From Psychromonas algarum (lineage in GTDB: Bacteria > Pseudomonadota > Gammaproteobacteria > Enterobacterales > Psychromonadaceae): 64,000 bases of DNA. Numbering within the stretch: position 1 is the stretch's first letter; each line of letters opens with the position of its first letter. The notes beneath the pieces are model-generated. The model was not told the origin of the DNA. It worked only from the letters and a program-made list of their open reading frames with translations, and did no database searches. Below, one piece after another: positions 7,283 through 16,073 of this stretch. A program made the position numbers and the translations under genes. Where the stretch lies: positions 1-64,000 of the forward strand of contig NZ_SNUW01000010.1 in assembly GCF_004376845.1 (NCBI RefSeq), in the 5' to 3' direction.

Positions 7283-7366
7283 TGGTGGAGGGAGGTGGAT
7301 TCGAACCACCGAAGCTTTCGCGACAGATTTACAATCTGTTCCCTTTGGCCACTCGGGAACCCCTCC
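7283..7366 (-). tRNA. tRNA-Tyr (anticodon GTA)
   Basis: An 84-nt type II tRNA with a long variable arm. The acceptor strand starts GGAGGGGTTCC, the anticodon loop reads ATTGTAAAT (anticodon GTA), and the 3' end is ...CCTCCACCA with CCA encoded. It lies between tRNA-Thr and tRNA-Gly as in the thrU-tyrU-glyT cluster of E. coli. Confidence 0.96.
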
Positions 7367-7376
7367 AGGACTTAGA

Positions 7377-7452
<76 letters not shown>

Positions 7453-7470
7453 GCTGTCTAAGTGCCGCGA

Positions 7471-7499
7471 ATATTAAAGAACTTGAGCGCACCTTGCAA
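7471..7499 (-). promoter_or_regulatory. Promoter of the Thr-Tyr-Gly tRNA operon
   Basis: On the minus strand TTGCAA and TAATAT are separated by exactly 17 bp and lie 19 bp upstream of tRNA-Thr. The base run after the -10 box is GC-rich (TCGCGG), the discriminator type linked to stringent control of stable RNA promoters. Confidence 0.75.
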
Positions 7500-7569
7500 G
7501 TGTTTCTTAGTAATTAATTGGAGTTTTTTGATTGATTGCTTAAAAACAAATCAATTTATTTAGTTTCGA

Positions 7570-8541
7570 TTAATTATTCGCCAAACGCAATGAAATCTCT
7601 CCACCAATAAAGGGTTTTATTTGTTGGTCAATTTCTAACAATAATGCACCTTGTTCATTAATTCCTCTACAAATACCTGATTGTACTTTGTCTGCCACAA
7701 TCAAATTTACTTGTTGATTAATAAAACAGTCGAGGTCAAACCAGCGGCTTAAAAAAGGAGACAAGCCTTTTTCTTCATAGTCCATTAATAACTGATGCAG
7801 TTCTTTAATTAATAAACCAGAAAGTTGATTTCGATCGACAGGTTGTACGGTAATACTATTTAAATCAACCCAAGGTTGATCAATTAACTTACCTTGTTCT
7901 GCAGACATTCGCACGTTAATACCAATACCAATCACACTATGACAGGCATCCGATGCTTGGGCTTTTAATTCAATTAAAATACCTGCTAATTTTTTACCTT
8001 GATAATAGAGATCATTAGGCCACTTTAAGCCGACGCCTTGAATACCTATTTTTTCTAATGCATTTACGGTTGCAATGCCCACCAGCAAACTTAAACCAGA
8101 GGCTTTTTCAATGCCTGCATCTAAACGCCAATACATTGAAAAATACAAATGGGATGCAAAAGGTGAAATCCATTCTCGCCCTCTTCTTCCTCGCCCTGCT
8201 GTTTGATATTCTGCAATACAAGCGGTACCATTTTTTAAAAAATCCATGTTATCTAATAGGTACTGATTTGTTGATTCGAGTATTTGTTCTACATGAATAT
8301 GTTCTACACCACTTACTTGTTTAATCGTTTGTTTATCTAACAGTGTTAATGGAGTGGCACTGCAATAGCCTTTGCCAGTTACCTTGTATATATCCAAGCC
8401 AATTTCTTGTAAGGCTTTGATGTAGTTATTCACTGAAGTACGTGAAACGCCTAATAACTCACCTATTTTTTCACCTGAATGAAACTCACCATCTGCGAGT
8501 AGATTTAACAGTTTATTTCCTTGCTCATTCAATTCAGACAT
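7570..8541 (-). CDS. birA: Bifunctional biotin-protein ligase / biotin operon repressor BirA
   Basis: A 323-aa protein that activates biotin to biotinyl-AMP and attaches it to acceptor carboxylases, and with bound biotinyl-AMP can repress bio genes. Residues 1-60 form a winged HTH (EKIGELLGVSRTSVNNYIKALQ). The ligase domain has the adenylate-binding loop GRGRRGREW and KWPNDLYYQGKKLAGILIE; a C-terminal SH3-like domain follows. The DNA-binding part identifies the Group II regulatory form. Its start overlaps the end of murB by 8 bp, so the two are co-transcribed, as in E. coli. Confidence 0.97.
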   Translation of the reverse strand: MSELNEQGNKLLNLLADGEFHSGEKIGELLGVSRTSVNNYIKALQEIGLDIYKVTGKGYCSATPLTLLDKQTIKQVSGVEHIHVEQILESTNQYLLDNMDFLKNGTACIAEYQTAGRGRRGREWISPFASHLYFSMYWRLDAGIEKASGLSLLVGIATVNALEKIGIQGVGLKWPNDLYYQGKKLAGILIELKAQASDACHSVIGIGINVRMSAEQGKLIDQPWVDLNSITVQPVDRNQLSGLLIKELHQLLMDYEEKGLSPFLSRWFDLDCFINQQVNLIVADKVQSGICRGINEQGALLLEIDQQIKPFIGGEISLRLANN

Positions 8542-9592
8542 TGTTTATTACTCGCTGTAAATTAGTTTCACCTAAGGCATCAATAAAGCGCACTTCATGC
8601 TCTAATAACACGGCAAATTTTTGTAATACCTGTTCTCTCACAAACCATGCTAGTTGGATAACATCTTGTGCTGTTGCGTTACCGTTATTAATTAACACTA
8701 AAGCTTGGTCTTTATGCACTGCTGCACCACCAATTGTTTTACCTTTTAAACCACACTGGTCAATCAACCATCCGGCGGCTAATTTAACCATGCCATCTGC
8801 TTGTGGATAATTTGGCATTTCTGCATGGTGCGATAAAAGCTGTTCAGCTAGATTGGCACTAACTACTGGATTTTTAAAAAAACTCCCCGCATTACCTAAC
8901 ACCCTTGGGTCTGGTAACTTTTCACTACGAATACGACAAACATTATCAAATATTTGTAGTGCACTGACTGAGGCTTCAGTTTCATCTAAGTCTTTTAATA
9001 AACCATAGCGACAATGTGCTTGCCATTGTTTAGGTAATTTTAAAGAAACAGAGGTAATTAAGGTGCGATCTTTTAACTCACCTTTAAAAATACTATCACG
9101 GTAGGCAAACAAACAATCTTCATTAGATAGAGTTTTAAGTTCACCATCAATCAGATCAACATAATCAACACTGACACAAACATCTTTAAACTCAACACCG
9201 TAAGCTCCAATATTTTGTACAGGTGCAGCTCCGACTACGCCGGGAATTAATGCTAAGTTCTCTAACCCATATATTTCTTGTTGAATTGTGCTTTTAACGA
9301 GTTGATGCCAATTTTCACCTGCTGCAACTTGTAATAAATGATGGAGTTCATCTTCACTTTGAGTAATACCCATCAGCTCAACTTTGATCACAAGGCCACT
9401 GAAGTCATTACAAAATAACGTATTACTACCACCGCCTAAGACTAAAACGGGTTTATTAAGCGATCTCATCTTTTTAATCAATGTTAATAATTCAGGCAGT
9501 TGAGAAAGTTGCTGGAAATGAAAAAGTAGATGCGCATGGGCATCAATTGAAAAACTATTAAAAGTTTTGAGTGAGCTATTTTTTTCAATCAT
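8534..9592 (-). CDS. murB: UDP-N-acetylenolpyruvoylglucosamine reductase MurB
   Basis: A 352-aa FAD flavoprotein that uses NADPH to reduce enolpyruvyl-UDP-GlcNAc to UDP-MurNAc in the cytoplasmic phase of peptidoglycan synthesis. The FAD-binding part shows VLGGGSNTLF near residue 55 and IPGVVGAAPVQNIGAYG near 120. GNAGSFFKNP near 240 contains the catalytic Ser, and a C-terminal Glu lies in LEHEVRFID. Length and motifs match the type I E. coli-like enzyme. First gene of the murB-birA pair. Confidence 0.97.
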   Translation of the reverse strand: MIEKNSSLKTFNSFSIDAHAHLLFHFQQLSQLPELLTLIKKMRSLNKPVLVLGGGSNTLFCNDFSGLVIKVELMGITQSEDELHHLLQVAAGENWHQLVKSTIQQEIYGLENLALIPGVVGAAPVQNIGAYGVEFKDVCVSVDYVDLIDGELKTLSNEDCLFAYRDSIFKGELKDRTLITSVSLKLPKQWQAHCRYGLLKDLDETEASVSALQIFDNVCRIRSEKLPDPRVLGNAGSFFKNPVVSANLAEQLLSHHAEMPNYPQADGMVKLAAGWLIDQCGLKGKTIGGAAVHKDQALVLINNGNATAQDVIQLAWFVREQVLQKFAVLLEHEVRFIDALGETNLQRVINNV

Positions 9593-9687
9593 GATAACCT
9601 CTTATACATTGATACGTTACCCTACTATAAAATATGTCGATACAGTCTACCTCATCAAACACTTGAAACAAGCAACTCGGAACTGAG

Positions 9688-10113
9688 ATGGATCTTAACT
9701 CACTACAATTTGAACAATTACAGAAACAACAGACCCCATTGGTGAATCAATTTTATAAACGAGTTTATAAAAAGGGAGTGGCCAATAAGAATGATCACGT
9801 ATTTATATTAAAAAATCAGCAGATATTATGTGCGGCACGATTAAAAGAAGTGCAAGGGGAATTATTATTAACAGGGGTTGCTTGTGCACCTGATGTGCGA
9901 GGAAAAGGCATTGCAAGTTTATTGATTAAAAAGATTCTTCACTTACAAACACAAGCCATTTATTGCTTTCCTTACCCTCATTTACAGAGCTTTTATCAAC
10001 AACTTGGCTTTGAACTTTATTCTCCAGAACAATTACCTGAAAGATTAAATATGCGATACCAAGGCTACAATAGCCATAAACCATTATTGTGTATGATAAA
10101 AAAGATCGCCTAA
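9688..10113 (+). CDS. GNAT-family N-acetyltransferase
   Basis: A 141-aa acyl-CoA-dependent acetyltransferase of unknown substrate. The acetyl-CoA pyrophosphate-binding motif is VRGKGIASLLIKKIL (about residues 70-85), preceded by the V-A-P strand (LTGVACAPD) and followed by HLQSFYQQLGFEL, the usual motif B. It is a single-domain cytoplasmic protein, transcribed alone and convergent with msrB with only three bases between stops. The GNAT family is certain; no specific role can be given. Confidence 0.85.
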   Translation: MDLNSLQFEQLQKQQTPLVNQFYKRVYKKGVANKNDHVFILKNQQILCAARLKEVQGELLLTGVACAPDVRGKGIASLLIKKILHLQTQAIYCFPYPHLQSFYQQLGFELYSPEQLPERLNMRYQGYNSHKPLLCMIKKIA

Positions 10114-10116
10114 TTT

Positions 10117-10563
10117 CTAACCTTCAAATAACGTTAATAAATGTTCATAACCTTCTTCTGCCATTTTATTTTTGGCAATAAAACGAAGTGAAGCAGAGTT
10201 AATACAATAGCGTAATCCTGTTGGTGCAGGGCCATCATCAAATACATGCCCTAAATGAGAATCCGCTTCTGTACTTCTTACCTCTGTACGTTGTGAGAAT
10301 AATTTATTATCTACTTTTTCTGTTAACGCCGTCTGAGCTAATGGCTGCGTAAAGCTTGGCCAACCACAATGCGCATCAAATTTATCCAGAGAACTAAATA
10401 ACGCTTCTCCTGAAACAATATCAACATAAATCCCCGGCTCAGTATGATCCCAATATAAATTATTAAAAGGAGGCTCAGTTCCCTCTTGTTGAGTGACTTG
10501 GTACTGTAAGTCATTTAATTGTTGTTTTAACTCATCCGCTGATGGCTTTTTAAATTCACTCAT
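10117..10563 (-). CDS. msrB: Peptide-methionine (R)-S-oxide reductase MsrB, zinc-free form
   Basis: Repairs oxidised proteins by reducing methionine-R-sulfoxide. At 148 aa it has [16 protein letters not shown] and the catalytic Cys in [11 protein letters not shown]. The two CxxC pairs that hold zinc in many MsrBs are absent: [13 protein letters not shown] and [12 protein letters not shown] stand where they would be, so this is the metal-free subtype. The ATG at 10563 with GAGGG upstream is preferred over an in-frame start at 10611 that adds an unconserved 16-residue leader. Confidence 0.95.
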   Translation of the reverse strand: MSEFKKPSADELKQQLNDLQYQVTQQEGTEPPFNNLYWDHTEPGIYVDIVSGEALFSSLDKFDAHCGWPSFTQPLAQTALTEKVDNKLFSQRTEVRSTEADSHLGHVFDDGPAPTGLRYCINSASLRFIAKNKMAEEGYEHLLTLFEG

Positions 10564-10879
10564 TATTATCCCTCTATATAGATAACTTGATGATACGACT
10601 TTATTAAACAAAATTAAACGCTACAAAGGCTATGGTCATTATCTAGTTATAAGCCTTATTGATATCGCGGTTATTAGAATAAGCACTTGACGCACAATTT
10701 AAAAAGCGTAACTATTCTAGGAGTTGTTATTAAATTGTAAAAATTAGAGACAATTGATGTTTATACTCAATACGTAAAGATGGTAAGTATTTAAGTAATA
10801 TCAGTTAAACTCTTAAAACCCGTGCCCTGTACGGGTTTTTTATATCCACTTTAAATCAATCTAGAAAGAGGGATTTCTT
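10564..10879 (+). promoter_or_regulatory. leuA leader region with possible attenuator
   Basis: A weak promoter candidate TTGACG (10687-10692) with a poor -10 about 17 bp on would start a leader of about 150 nt. The leader holds a seven-codon frame at 10757-10777 (M F I L N T stop) and then a terminator hairpin before leuA. The leader has no run of leucine codons, so classical leucine attenuation is not demonstrated. Confidence 0.45.
10815..10841 (+). terminator. Terminator hairpin just upstream of leuA (possible attenuator)
   Basis: Stem AAACCCGT/ACGGGTTT (10816-10838) with a 7-nt loop and a T run, 39 bp before the leuA start. No plus-strand gene ends upstream (msrB points the other way), so this terminator has no gene to terminate unless it acts on the leuA leader. 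Confidence 0.7.
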
Positions 10880-12430
10880 ATGTCTGAACAAGTCATTATT
10901 TTCGATACTACTTTACGCGACGGTGAACAAGCATTAAGCGCGAGCCTTACAGTGAAAGAAAAACTTCAAATTGCATTTGCACTGGAACGTTTAGGTGTGG
11001 ATATTATGGAAGTTGGTTTCCCTATTTCCTCTCCAGGTGATTTTGAATCAGTACAAACTATTGCTCGTGAAATTAAAAATAGCCGAGTTTGTGCTTTGTC
11101 TCGAGCACTACCTAAAGACATCGATGCCGCCGCTCAAGCATTACAAGTAGCAGAAGCTTTTCGTATTCATACTTTTATCTCCACCTCTACTATTCATGTT
11201 GAGAGTAAATTAAAACGCTCTTTTGATGATGTACTAGAAATGGCTGTAAATGCGGTTAAATATGCACGTAACTTAACTGATGATGTTGAGTTTTCATGTG
11301 AAGATGCTGGCCGTACACCTATTGATAATTTATGCCGTATGGTTGAAGAAGCAATTAAAGCAGGGGCTCGTACAATTAATATTCCAGATACCGTGGGATA
11401 CACCTATCCAAGTGAATTTGGCGGCATTATTAAAACGTTATTTGAACGTGTTCCAAATATCGATCAAGCCGTTATTTCTGTGCATTGTCATGATGATTTA
11501 GGCATGTCTGTTGCGAACTCTATCACCGCAGTTGAAAATGGTGCTCGTCAAATTGAATGTACTATGAATGGTATCGGTGAGCGTGCAGGTAACTGTTCGC
11601 TTGAAGAAGTCGCTATGATTTTACATACTCGTAAAGCAAAAATGGGCTACACAACCAACATTAATCCTGTTGAAATTGCACGTACTAGCCAGTTAGTCAG
11701 TCAGATTTGTAATATGCCAATCCAATCTAATAAAGCGATTGTTGGTGCAAACGCATTTTCTCATTCATCAGGAATTCACCAAGATGGCGTGTTAAAAGCT
11801 CAAAATACTTACGAAATAATTACACCTGAAAGTGTAGGTATTCTAACGAATAAATTAAATTTAACTTCTCGCTCAGGTCGTCATGTTATTCAACACCGTA
11901 TGCAAGAACTAGGTTACCGAGATACTGATTATGACCTAGAGGAGTTATACACTAGCTTTTTAGCGCTAGCCGACAAAAAAGGCCAAGTATTTGATTACGA
12001 TTTAGAAGCATTAATGTTCTTTAATCAAATAGAAAGTGAGCCTGAATACTATAAATTATCTAGTATCAGTGTGCTTTCAGGTTCTGGTTTAGTCGCTACT
12101 GCAAGTGTTGTCATGGAGATTGGTGAAGATAAACGCGTGGTAGAAGCTTCAACGGGTAATGGTCCAATTGATGCGGCTTATCAATGTTTAATGCGTATCT
12201 CTGGATTAGATATCAGCATGGAATCTTATAAAATCAGTGGCAAAGGTAAAGGTAAAGATGCCTTAGGACAAGTTGATATTGTAGCGACTTATAATGGTCA
12301 GCGATTCCATGGTATTGGTTTATCAACAGATATTATTGAATCATCTGCAAAAGCCTTAGTGCATGTGATGAATCATATTCACCTTGCTAAAGCAGTTGAA
12401 ATTAAAAAGAAAAATCTAGCACAAGTTTAA
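10880..12430 (+). CDS. leuA: 2-isopropylmalate synthase LeuA
   Basis: Condenses acetyl-CoA with 2-oxoisovalerate, the first committed step of leucine synthesis. The 516-aa protein has a TIM-barrel catalytic domain (about 1-280) with DTTLRDGEQ at the N-terminus and the metal-binding HCHDD near residue 200, then a linker and the C-terminal LeuA allosteric domain (about 390-510) that binds leucine for feedback inhibition. GAGGG precedes the ATG. leuBCD are not downstream: a strong terminator follows at once, so leuA is a single-gene unit, unlike the leuABCD operon of E. coli. Confidence 0.97.
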   Translation: MSEQVIIFDTTLRDGEQALSASLTVKEKLQIAFALERLGVDIMEVGFPISSPGDFESVQTIAREIKNSRVCALSRALPKDIDAAAQALQVAEAFRIHTFISTSTIHVESKLKRSFDDVLEMAVNAVKYARNLTDDVEFSCEDAGRTPIDNLCRMVEEAIKAGARTINIPDTVGYTYPSEFGGIIKTLFERVPNIDQAVISVHCHDDLGMSVANSITAVENGARQIECTMNGIGERAGNCSLEEVAMILHTRKAKMGYTTNINPVEIARTSQLVSQICNMPIQSNKAIVGANAFSHSSGIHQDGVLKAQNTYEIITPESVGILTNKLNLTSRSGRHVIQHRMQELGYRDTDYDLEELYTSFLALADKKGQVFDYDLEALMFFNQIESEPEYYKLSSISVLSGSGLVATASVVMEIGEDKRVVEASTGNGPIDAAYQCLMRISGLDISMESYKISGKGKGKDALGQVDIVATYNGQRFHGIGLSTDIIESSAKALVHVMNHIHLAKAVEIKKKNLAQV

Positions 12431-12453
12431 AAACTGACGCGACTTATATGCTC

Positions 12454-12480
12454 AAAGGCAACTTCGGTTGCCTTTTTTAT
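12454..12480 (+). terminator. leuA terminator
   Basis: Stem AAAGGCAA/TTGCCTTT closed by a CTTCGG tetraloop-type turn and followed by T residues, 24 bp after the leuA stop. Confidence 0.9.
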
Positions 12481-12503
12481 TTCCCTCATAGATAACTCCA
12501 GCC

Positions 12504-12576
12504 ATACCAACTTATAACAAAGAAGTGAGTTATTTTAACTAGAAAATTTAGCTCACTTAATTAATGTCATTGGTAT
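12504..12576. repeat. MITE-like repeat, internally deleted copy
   Basis: A 73-bp element with ATACCAA at one end and ATTGGTAT at the other. Its core TTATAACAAAGAAGTGAG matches one half of the 160-bp copies at 31191 and 63274; about 90 internal bases are missing. Confidence 0.7.
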
Positions 12577-12638
12577 AACCCATTTTTCTGCGTAATATTA
12601 ACCCATTGAATTAATACAATTGCTATATAGGATTTAAA

Positions 12639-13268
12639 ATGAAAATAGTGGTCATTCCCGTTACACCTTATCAACAAAACTGTAGCCTCATTATTTGTGA
12701 AGAAACTAAACAAGCAGCCATCGTTGACCCTGGCGGCGAAGCTGATCGCATTTTAAGTGCAGTAAATAATCACAAAGTAAATGTTGATAAAATAATCCTG
12801 ACTCATGGTCATTTAGATCATGTAGGTGGAACAGAAGTATTAGCAGAACGTTTAAATATTCCTATTGTTGGGCCAGAAAAAGAAGATGCTTTTTGGCTAA
12901 ATCAATTAGAAGCACAAAGCACTATGTTTAACTTCCCAAATACCCGTAGTTTTTTGCCAACACAATGGCTGCAGGAAGGTGACGTAGTTGAAGTTGGTAA
13001 TATTAAATTAAATATTTTACATATCCCAGGACACACGCCTGGACATGTTGCTCTTTTTGATGCGGTAAGTAAGCAGATTATTGTTGGGGATATATTATTT
13101 AATGGCGCAATTGGCCGTTCAGATTTTCCTAGAGGTAACCATTCCCAACTGATCAGCGGTATTAAACAAAAATTATTAACGCTACCTCAAGATACAGTTG
13201 TCTTTCCAGGTCATGGGCCAACAACTACGATTGCTCACGAAAAAGCAACAAACCCTTATTTACGTTAA
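12639..13268 (+). CDS. Glyoxalase II-like metallo-beta-lactamase-fold hydrolase (YcbL type)
   Basis: A 209-aa MBL-fold hydrolase. The metal motif THGHLDHVGG lies near residues 54-63, with further ligands in IPGHTPGHV (His), VGDILFNGAIGRSD (bridging Asp) and FPGHGPTTT (His). Short, without the C-terminal substrate domain of GloB, it resembles E. coli YcbL, a type of glyoxalase II that can act on S-lactoylglutathione. It stands alone between the MITE copy and ydgA. gloA at the other end of the window would be a functional partner, but they are not linked. Confidence 0.88.
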   Translation: MKIVVIPVTPYQQNCSLIICEETKQAAIVDPGGEADRILSAVNNHKVNVDKIILTHGHLDHVGGTEVLAERLNIPIVGPEKEDAFWLNQLEAQSTMFNFPNTRSFLPTQWLQEGDVVEVGNIKLNILHIPGHTPGHVALFDAVSKQIIVGDILFNGAIGRSDFPRGNHSQLISGIKQKLLTLPQDTVVFPGHGPTTTIAHEKATNPYLR

Positions 13269-13275
13269 TTTAATG

Positions 13276-13315
13276 AACTTCATCCTGCTAACAATTAATA
13301 ATGCAGGATGAAGTT
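13276..13315. terminator. Strong intergenic hairpin between convergent genes
   Basis: A perfect 13-bp inverted repeat (AACTTCATCCTGC at 13277-13289 region, mirrored at 13303-13315) with a 13-nt loop. It lies between the convergent ycbL-like and ydgA genes. No clear T tract follows on either strand, so it could be a bidirectional terminator or an mRNA 3'-end stabiliser. Confidence 0.55.
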
Positions 13316-13331
13316 ATGTTAGATCTTTAGC

Positions 13332-14546
13332 TTACTGTAAAGGAATAACCTGTCCGTTTACCGTTAGCTCTCCTCTATCTAAACTAGAATGTAACGTTAA
13401 TTGCTTATCTTCTTGCTTCAAGACTCCACTGATTATTCCCATTCTAATGCCTTCTGAAAATTCAGGGTGTTGTGATAATTTTTGTGGAATACTTAAATCT
13501 AATTCACCATTTACATAATCAATTAAAAGCAATGGATTATTGATCACTTCTTGCAGAATAGCACCCGGTTGAATATCCATGTGCAATTTGCCATCAACAA
13601 CGCCCCATGGAGTATTCGAATGTAGAGTTGATAGTTCAACCGTTGCCCCTTGTTTTAATAAATTAATCAATGCTTGATTAATCAAAATAGCGTTCTCATT
13701 ACCCGATTTAAGTGTGCTAATTGCTTGTAAGTTAAGACCTAATAATGACAGATTAATATGATTATCAGTAAATACTTGCCCATTTTCTTGGTACTCTTTT
13801 ACCTTCCAATTATTTTTACTATTCACCGTGGTTTGATCATGGCTGGTTTCAGTTTCACCTTCTAATAATATACCAGACACTCTTAAATTGCTGTGCGGAT
13901 CAGAAAGAGCCAGTGACTCAATATGTGTTCGGTATTGATAATCTAATAGATGACTATTATTCACGCCGGCAAAAGTAGAGTGGATCTCAAAACTTTGTAC
14001 ATCAAATGTTTGGCCATCAAGCGAATTTCCATCAAATCCCGCCCAATCAATATTAAACTCACCTGAATGCTGGCTAACATTATATTGATAAGAAAGGGCT
14101 AATGGCTCACTATTAAAACTCTCTTCCGGACTTGTAAAAGAGCCATTCACTAATTTTAATTGACCAGTAATAGAACCTAAGATGCTCACTTCTTCATGTG
14201 AAGTTAACCAATCTTTAGTTTCAAAAAAATCTTCTACTTTTTCAGCGATTTGTTCATCTAAAAAAGTAATATGGTTTGAAGTTGTTGCTTTATAAGGGTA
14301 ATGAGTAATATCAGAATCAATAATAAATTGTAATGGTGTTCCACCTTCCATTGGAATAGTTACTTTAACTTGCATTTGCGCTGTTAGAAATGATTTTTGA
14401 TAACTTACTAATTCAATTTGGGCCGATTGATCAGATTGCTGCTTAATTAGTTTTTGTAATTCAGTTTGCACCATTTCGCCAACGAAATAGGTACTACTTA
14501 ACAAACCTAGAAATATAATTATTAGTGCAATGATTGATTTTTTCAT
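13332..14546 (-). CDS. ydgA: YdgA-family protein (DUF945)
   Basis: A 404-aa protein starting MKKSIIALIIIFLGLLSSTYF, a signal peptide or N-terminal membrane anchor, followed by a long beta-rich periplasmic part without cysteines. It matches the YdgA/DUF945 family of gammaproteobacteria, whose members are about 400-500 aa and of unknown molecular function. Typical features are the Q-rich segment just after the anchor (QTELQKLIKQQ) and the C-terminal end repeating the L-x-V-N-G-Q-x-I-P-L style ending. Single-gene unit, divergent from nhaA. Confidence 0.8.
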   Translation of the reverse strand: MKKSIIALIIIFLGLLSSTYFVGEMVQTELQKLIKQQSDQSAQIELVSYQKSFLTAQMQVKVTIPMEGGTPLQFIIDSDITHYPYKATTSNHITFLDEQIAEKVEDFFETKDWLTSHEEVSILGSITGQLKLVNGSFTSPEESFNSEPLALSYQYNVSQHSGEFNIDWAGFDGNSLDGQTFDVQSFEIHSTFAGVNNSHLLDYQYRTHIESLALSDPHSNLRVSGILLEGETETSHDQTTVNSKNNWKVKEYQENGQVFTDNHINLSLLGLNLQAISTLKSGNENAILINQALINLLKQGATVELSTLHSNTPWGVVDGKLHMDIQPGAILQEVINNPLLLIDYVNGELDLSIPQKLSQHPEFSEGIRMGIISGVLKQEDKQLTLHSSLDRGELTVNGQVIPLQ

Positions 14547-14707
14547 TATAACCTTATAAAAAAAATGGCTTTTTTTGAGATCTTAAATCGATCTTAATGT
14601 GTAGTGGATTTACTTCATTATTTATCGAAAACGTTGTAGATTACAACAGTCAGATCACATTATGGAAAGATCTAACTAAAATAAATTTAAATTAAAATGG
14701 AGTTACA

Positions 14708-16003
14708 ATGAGTTCTCACAAAATGCACTGGCTGCACAGCCCTATTACAGGTGGTGTTTTATTAGTCATCTCAGCGGTTATTGCCCTACTTTGGGCAAAT
14801 ATATCCCCTGATAATTACCATCATGTATGGCACGATACGTTATGGGAAGTTTCAACTGGGCTAAGCGACAAAGTTCATCAAGTAAATTTACATAAAATTG
14901 CTAATGAATTTTTAATGGCGATCTTCTTCTTCTTTATTGGTTTAGAGATTAAACGTGAATTATTAGATGGCGAATTATCAAGCGTAAAAAAAGCAGCACT
15001 ACCTCTTTTTGCTGCAATTGGTGGGGTTTTATTCCCTGCAGGTATTTACTTCTTCTTCAACGCAGGCACAGAAACAGTAAACGGTTGGGGTATCCCAATG
15101 GCAACGGATATTGCTTTTGCACTTGGTGTACTAGCAATTGTAGGTAGCCGTGTTCCTGTTACTTTAAAAGTCTTTTTATCAGCACTAGCAATTGGTGATG
15201 ATTTGATGGCGGTTATTGTTATTGCAATCTTCTACACCGAACAAATATTCATGAATGAATTAATGGTCGGTTTAGCAGGTATTGCTATATTAGCAATCGC
15301 AAACAGAGCTGGTATACGTAACCGCACTTTCTATTACACTATTGGTTTATGTGTTGTATGGGTAAGCTTCTTAGCTTCAGGTGTACACGCAACTGTTGCC
15401 GGTGTTGCTGTTGCATTCACTATCCCATCACGTCGTGAAATTTCAATGGATAGCTACCTTAACCAAGCAAAAGAATTATTAGCAAGCCTAGAAGGCGAGC
15501 GCTTCCAAAAACAAGATGTATTAGCGCATGATAGCATTAAAGCACTGAAGAAAATGAAGTCACTAAGTTTTCAAGCAGCTAATCCACTACAGTTAAAAGA
15601 AGATGCACTGCACCCTATTGCAACTTTATTTATTGTGCCAGTTTTTGCCTTAGGTAATGCAGGTGTAATTATTGATAGTGGTATGATTGACCAATTAACA
15701 AACCCAGTTGTATTAGGTATTGCTGCTGGTCTAATCGTTGGTAAACCGCTTGGTATCTTCTTGTTTACTAAACTACTAACAATCATGAAGTGGGGTTCTT
15801 TACCTTCTGGCGTAACTTGGTCACATGTAATTGGTGCTGGTTTCCTAGCAGGTATGGGTTTCACCATGTCATTATTTATTACTGATTTAGCCTTCCAAAA
15901 TCCTGAGCATCAAATCATCGCTAAAGTTGCGGTATTAATTGCCTCTGTTATTTCAGGTATTATTGGTTACACTATCTTAATGAGAACGCCCAAAGCAGAT
16001 TAA
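14708..16003 (+). CDS. nhaA: Na+/H+ antiporter NhaA
   Basis: A 431-aa inner-membrane antiporter exporting Na+ (or Li+) for H+, important at alkaline pH and in salt. It has about 12 hydrophobic segments. The diagnostic pieces are ATDIAFALGVLAIVG (helix IV) and ALAIGDDLMAVIVIAIFYT, whose Asp pair corresponds to Asp163/Asp164 of E. coli NhaA; VGKPLGIF carries the helix X Lys. The residues around the Asp pair (GDDLMAV instead of the E. coli-like DDLGAI) place it in a divergent NhaA subgroup. A cytoplasmic loop near residues 245-300 is longer than in E. coli. No nhaR regulator is adjacent. Confidence 0.95.
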   Translation: MSSHKMHWLHSPITGGVLLVISAVIALLWANISPDNYHHVWHDTLWEVSTGLSDKVHQVNLHKIANEFLMAIFFFFIGLEIKRELLDGELSSVKKAALPLFAAIGGVLFPAGIYFFFNAGTETVNGWGIPMATDIAFALGVLAIVGSRVPVTLKVFLSALAIGDDLMAVIVIAIFYTEQIFMNELMVGLAGIAILAIANRAGIRNRTFYYTIGLCVVWVSFLASGVHATVAGVAVAFTIPSRREISMDSYLNQAKELLASLEGERFQKQDVLAHDSIKALKKMKSLSFQAANPLQLKEDALHPIATLFIVPVFALGNAGVIIDSGMIDQLTNPVVLGIAAGLIVGKPLGIFLFTKLLTIMKWGSLPSGVTWSHVIGAGFLAGMGFTMSLFITDLAFQNPEHQIIAKVAVLIASVISGIIGYTILMRTPKAD

Positions 16004-16028
16004 TAAATAAAATTATTAATGTCTTTAT

Positions 16029-16055
16029 AAAAGCCTGCTTCTGCAGGCTTTTTAT
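16029..16055 (+). terminator. nhaA terminator
   Basis: Stem AAAGCCTGC/GCAGGCTTT with a TTCT loop and T run, directly between nhaA and cobO. Confidence 0.9.
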
Positions 16056-16073
16056 TATCAATAAGGAAATAAA

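Noticed and set aside
16004-16073. Cobalamin riboswitch before cobO
   Set aside because: The gap is only 70 bp and is filled by the nhaA terminator; there is no room for a B12 aptamer.
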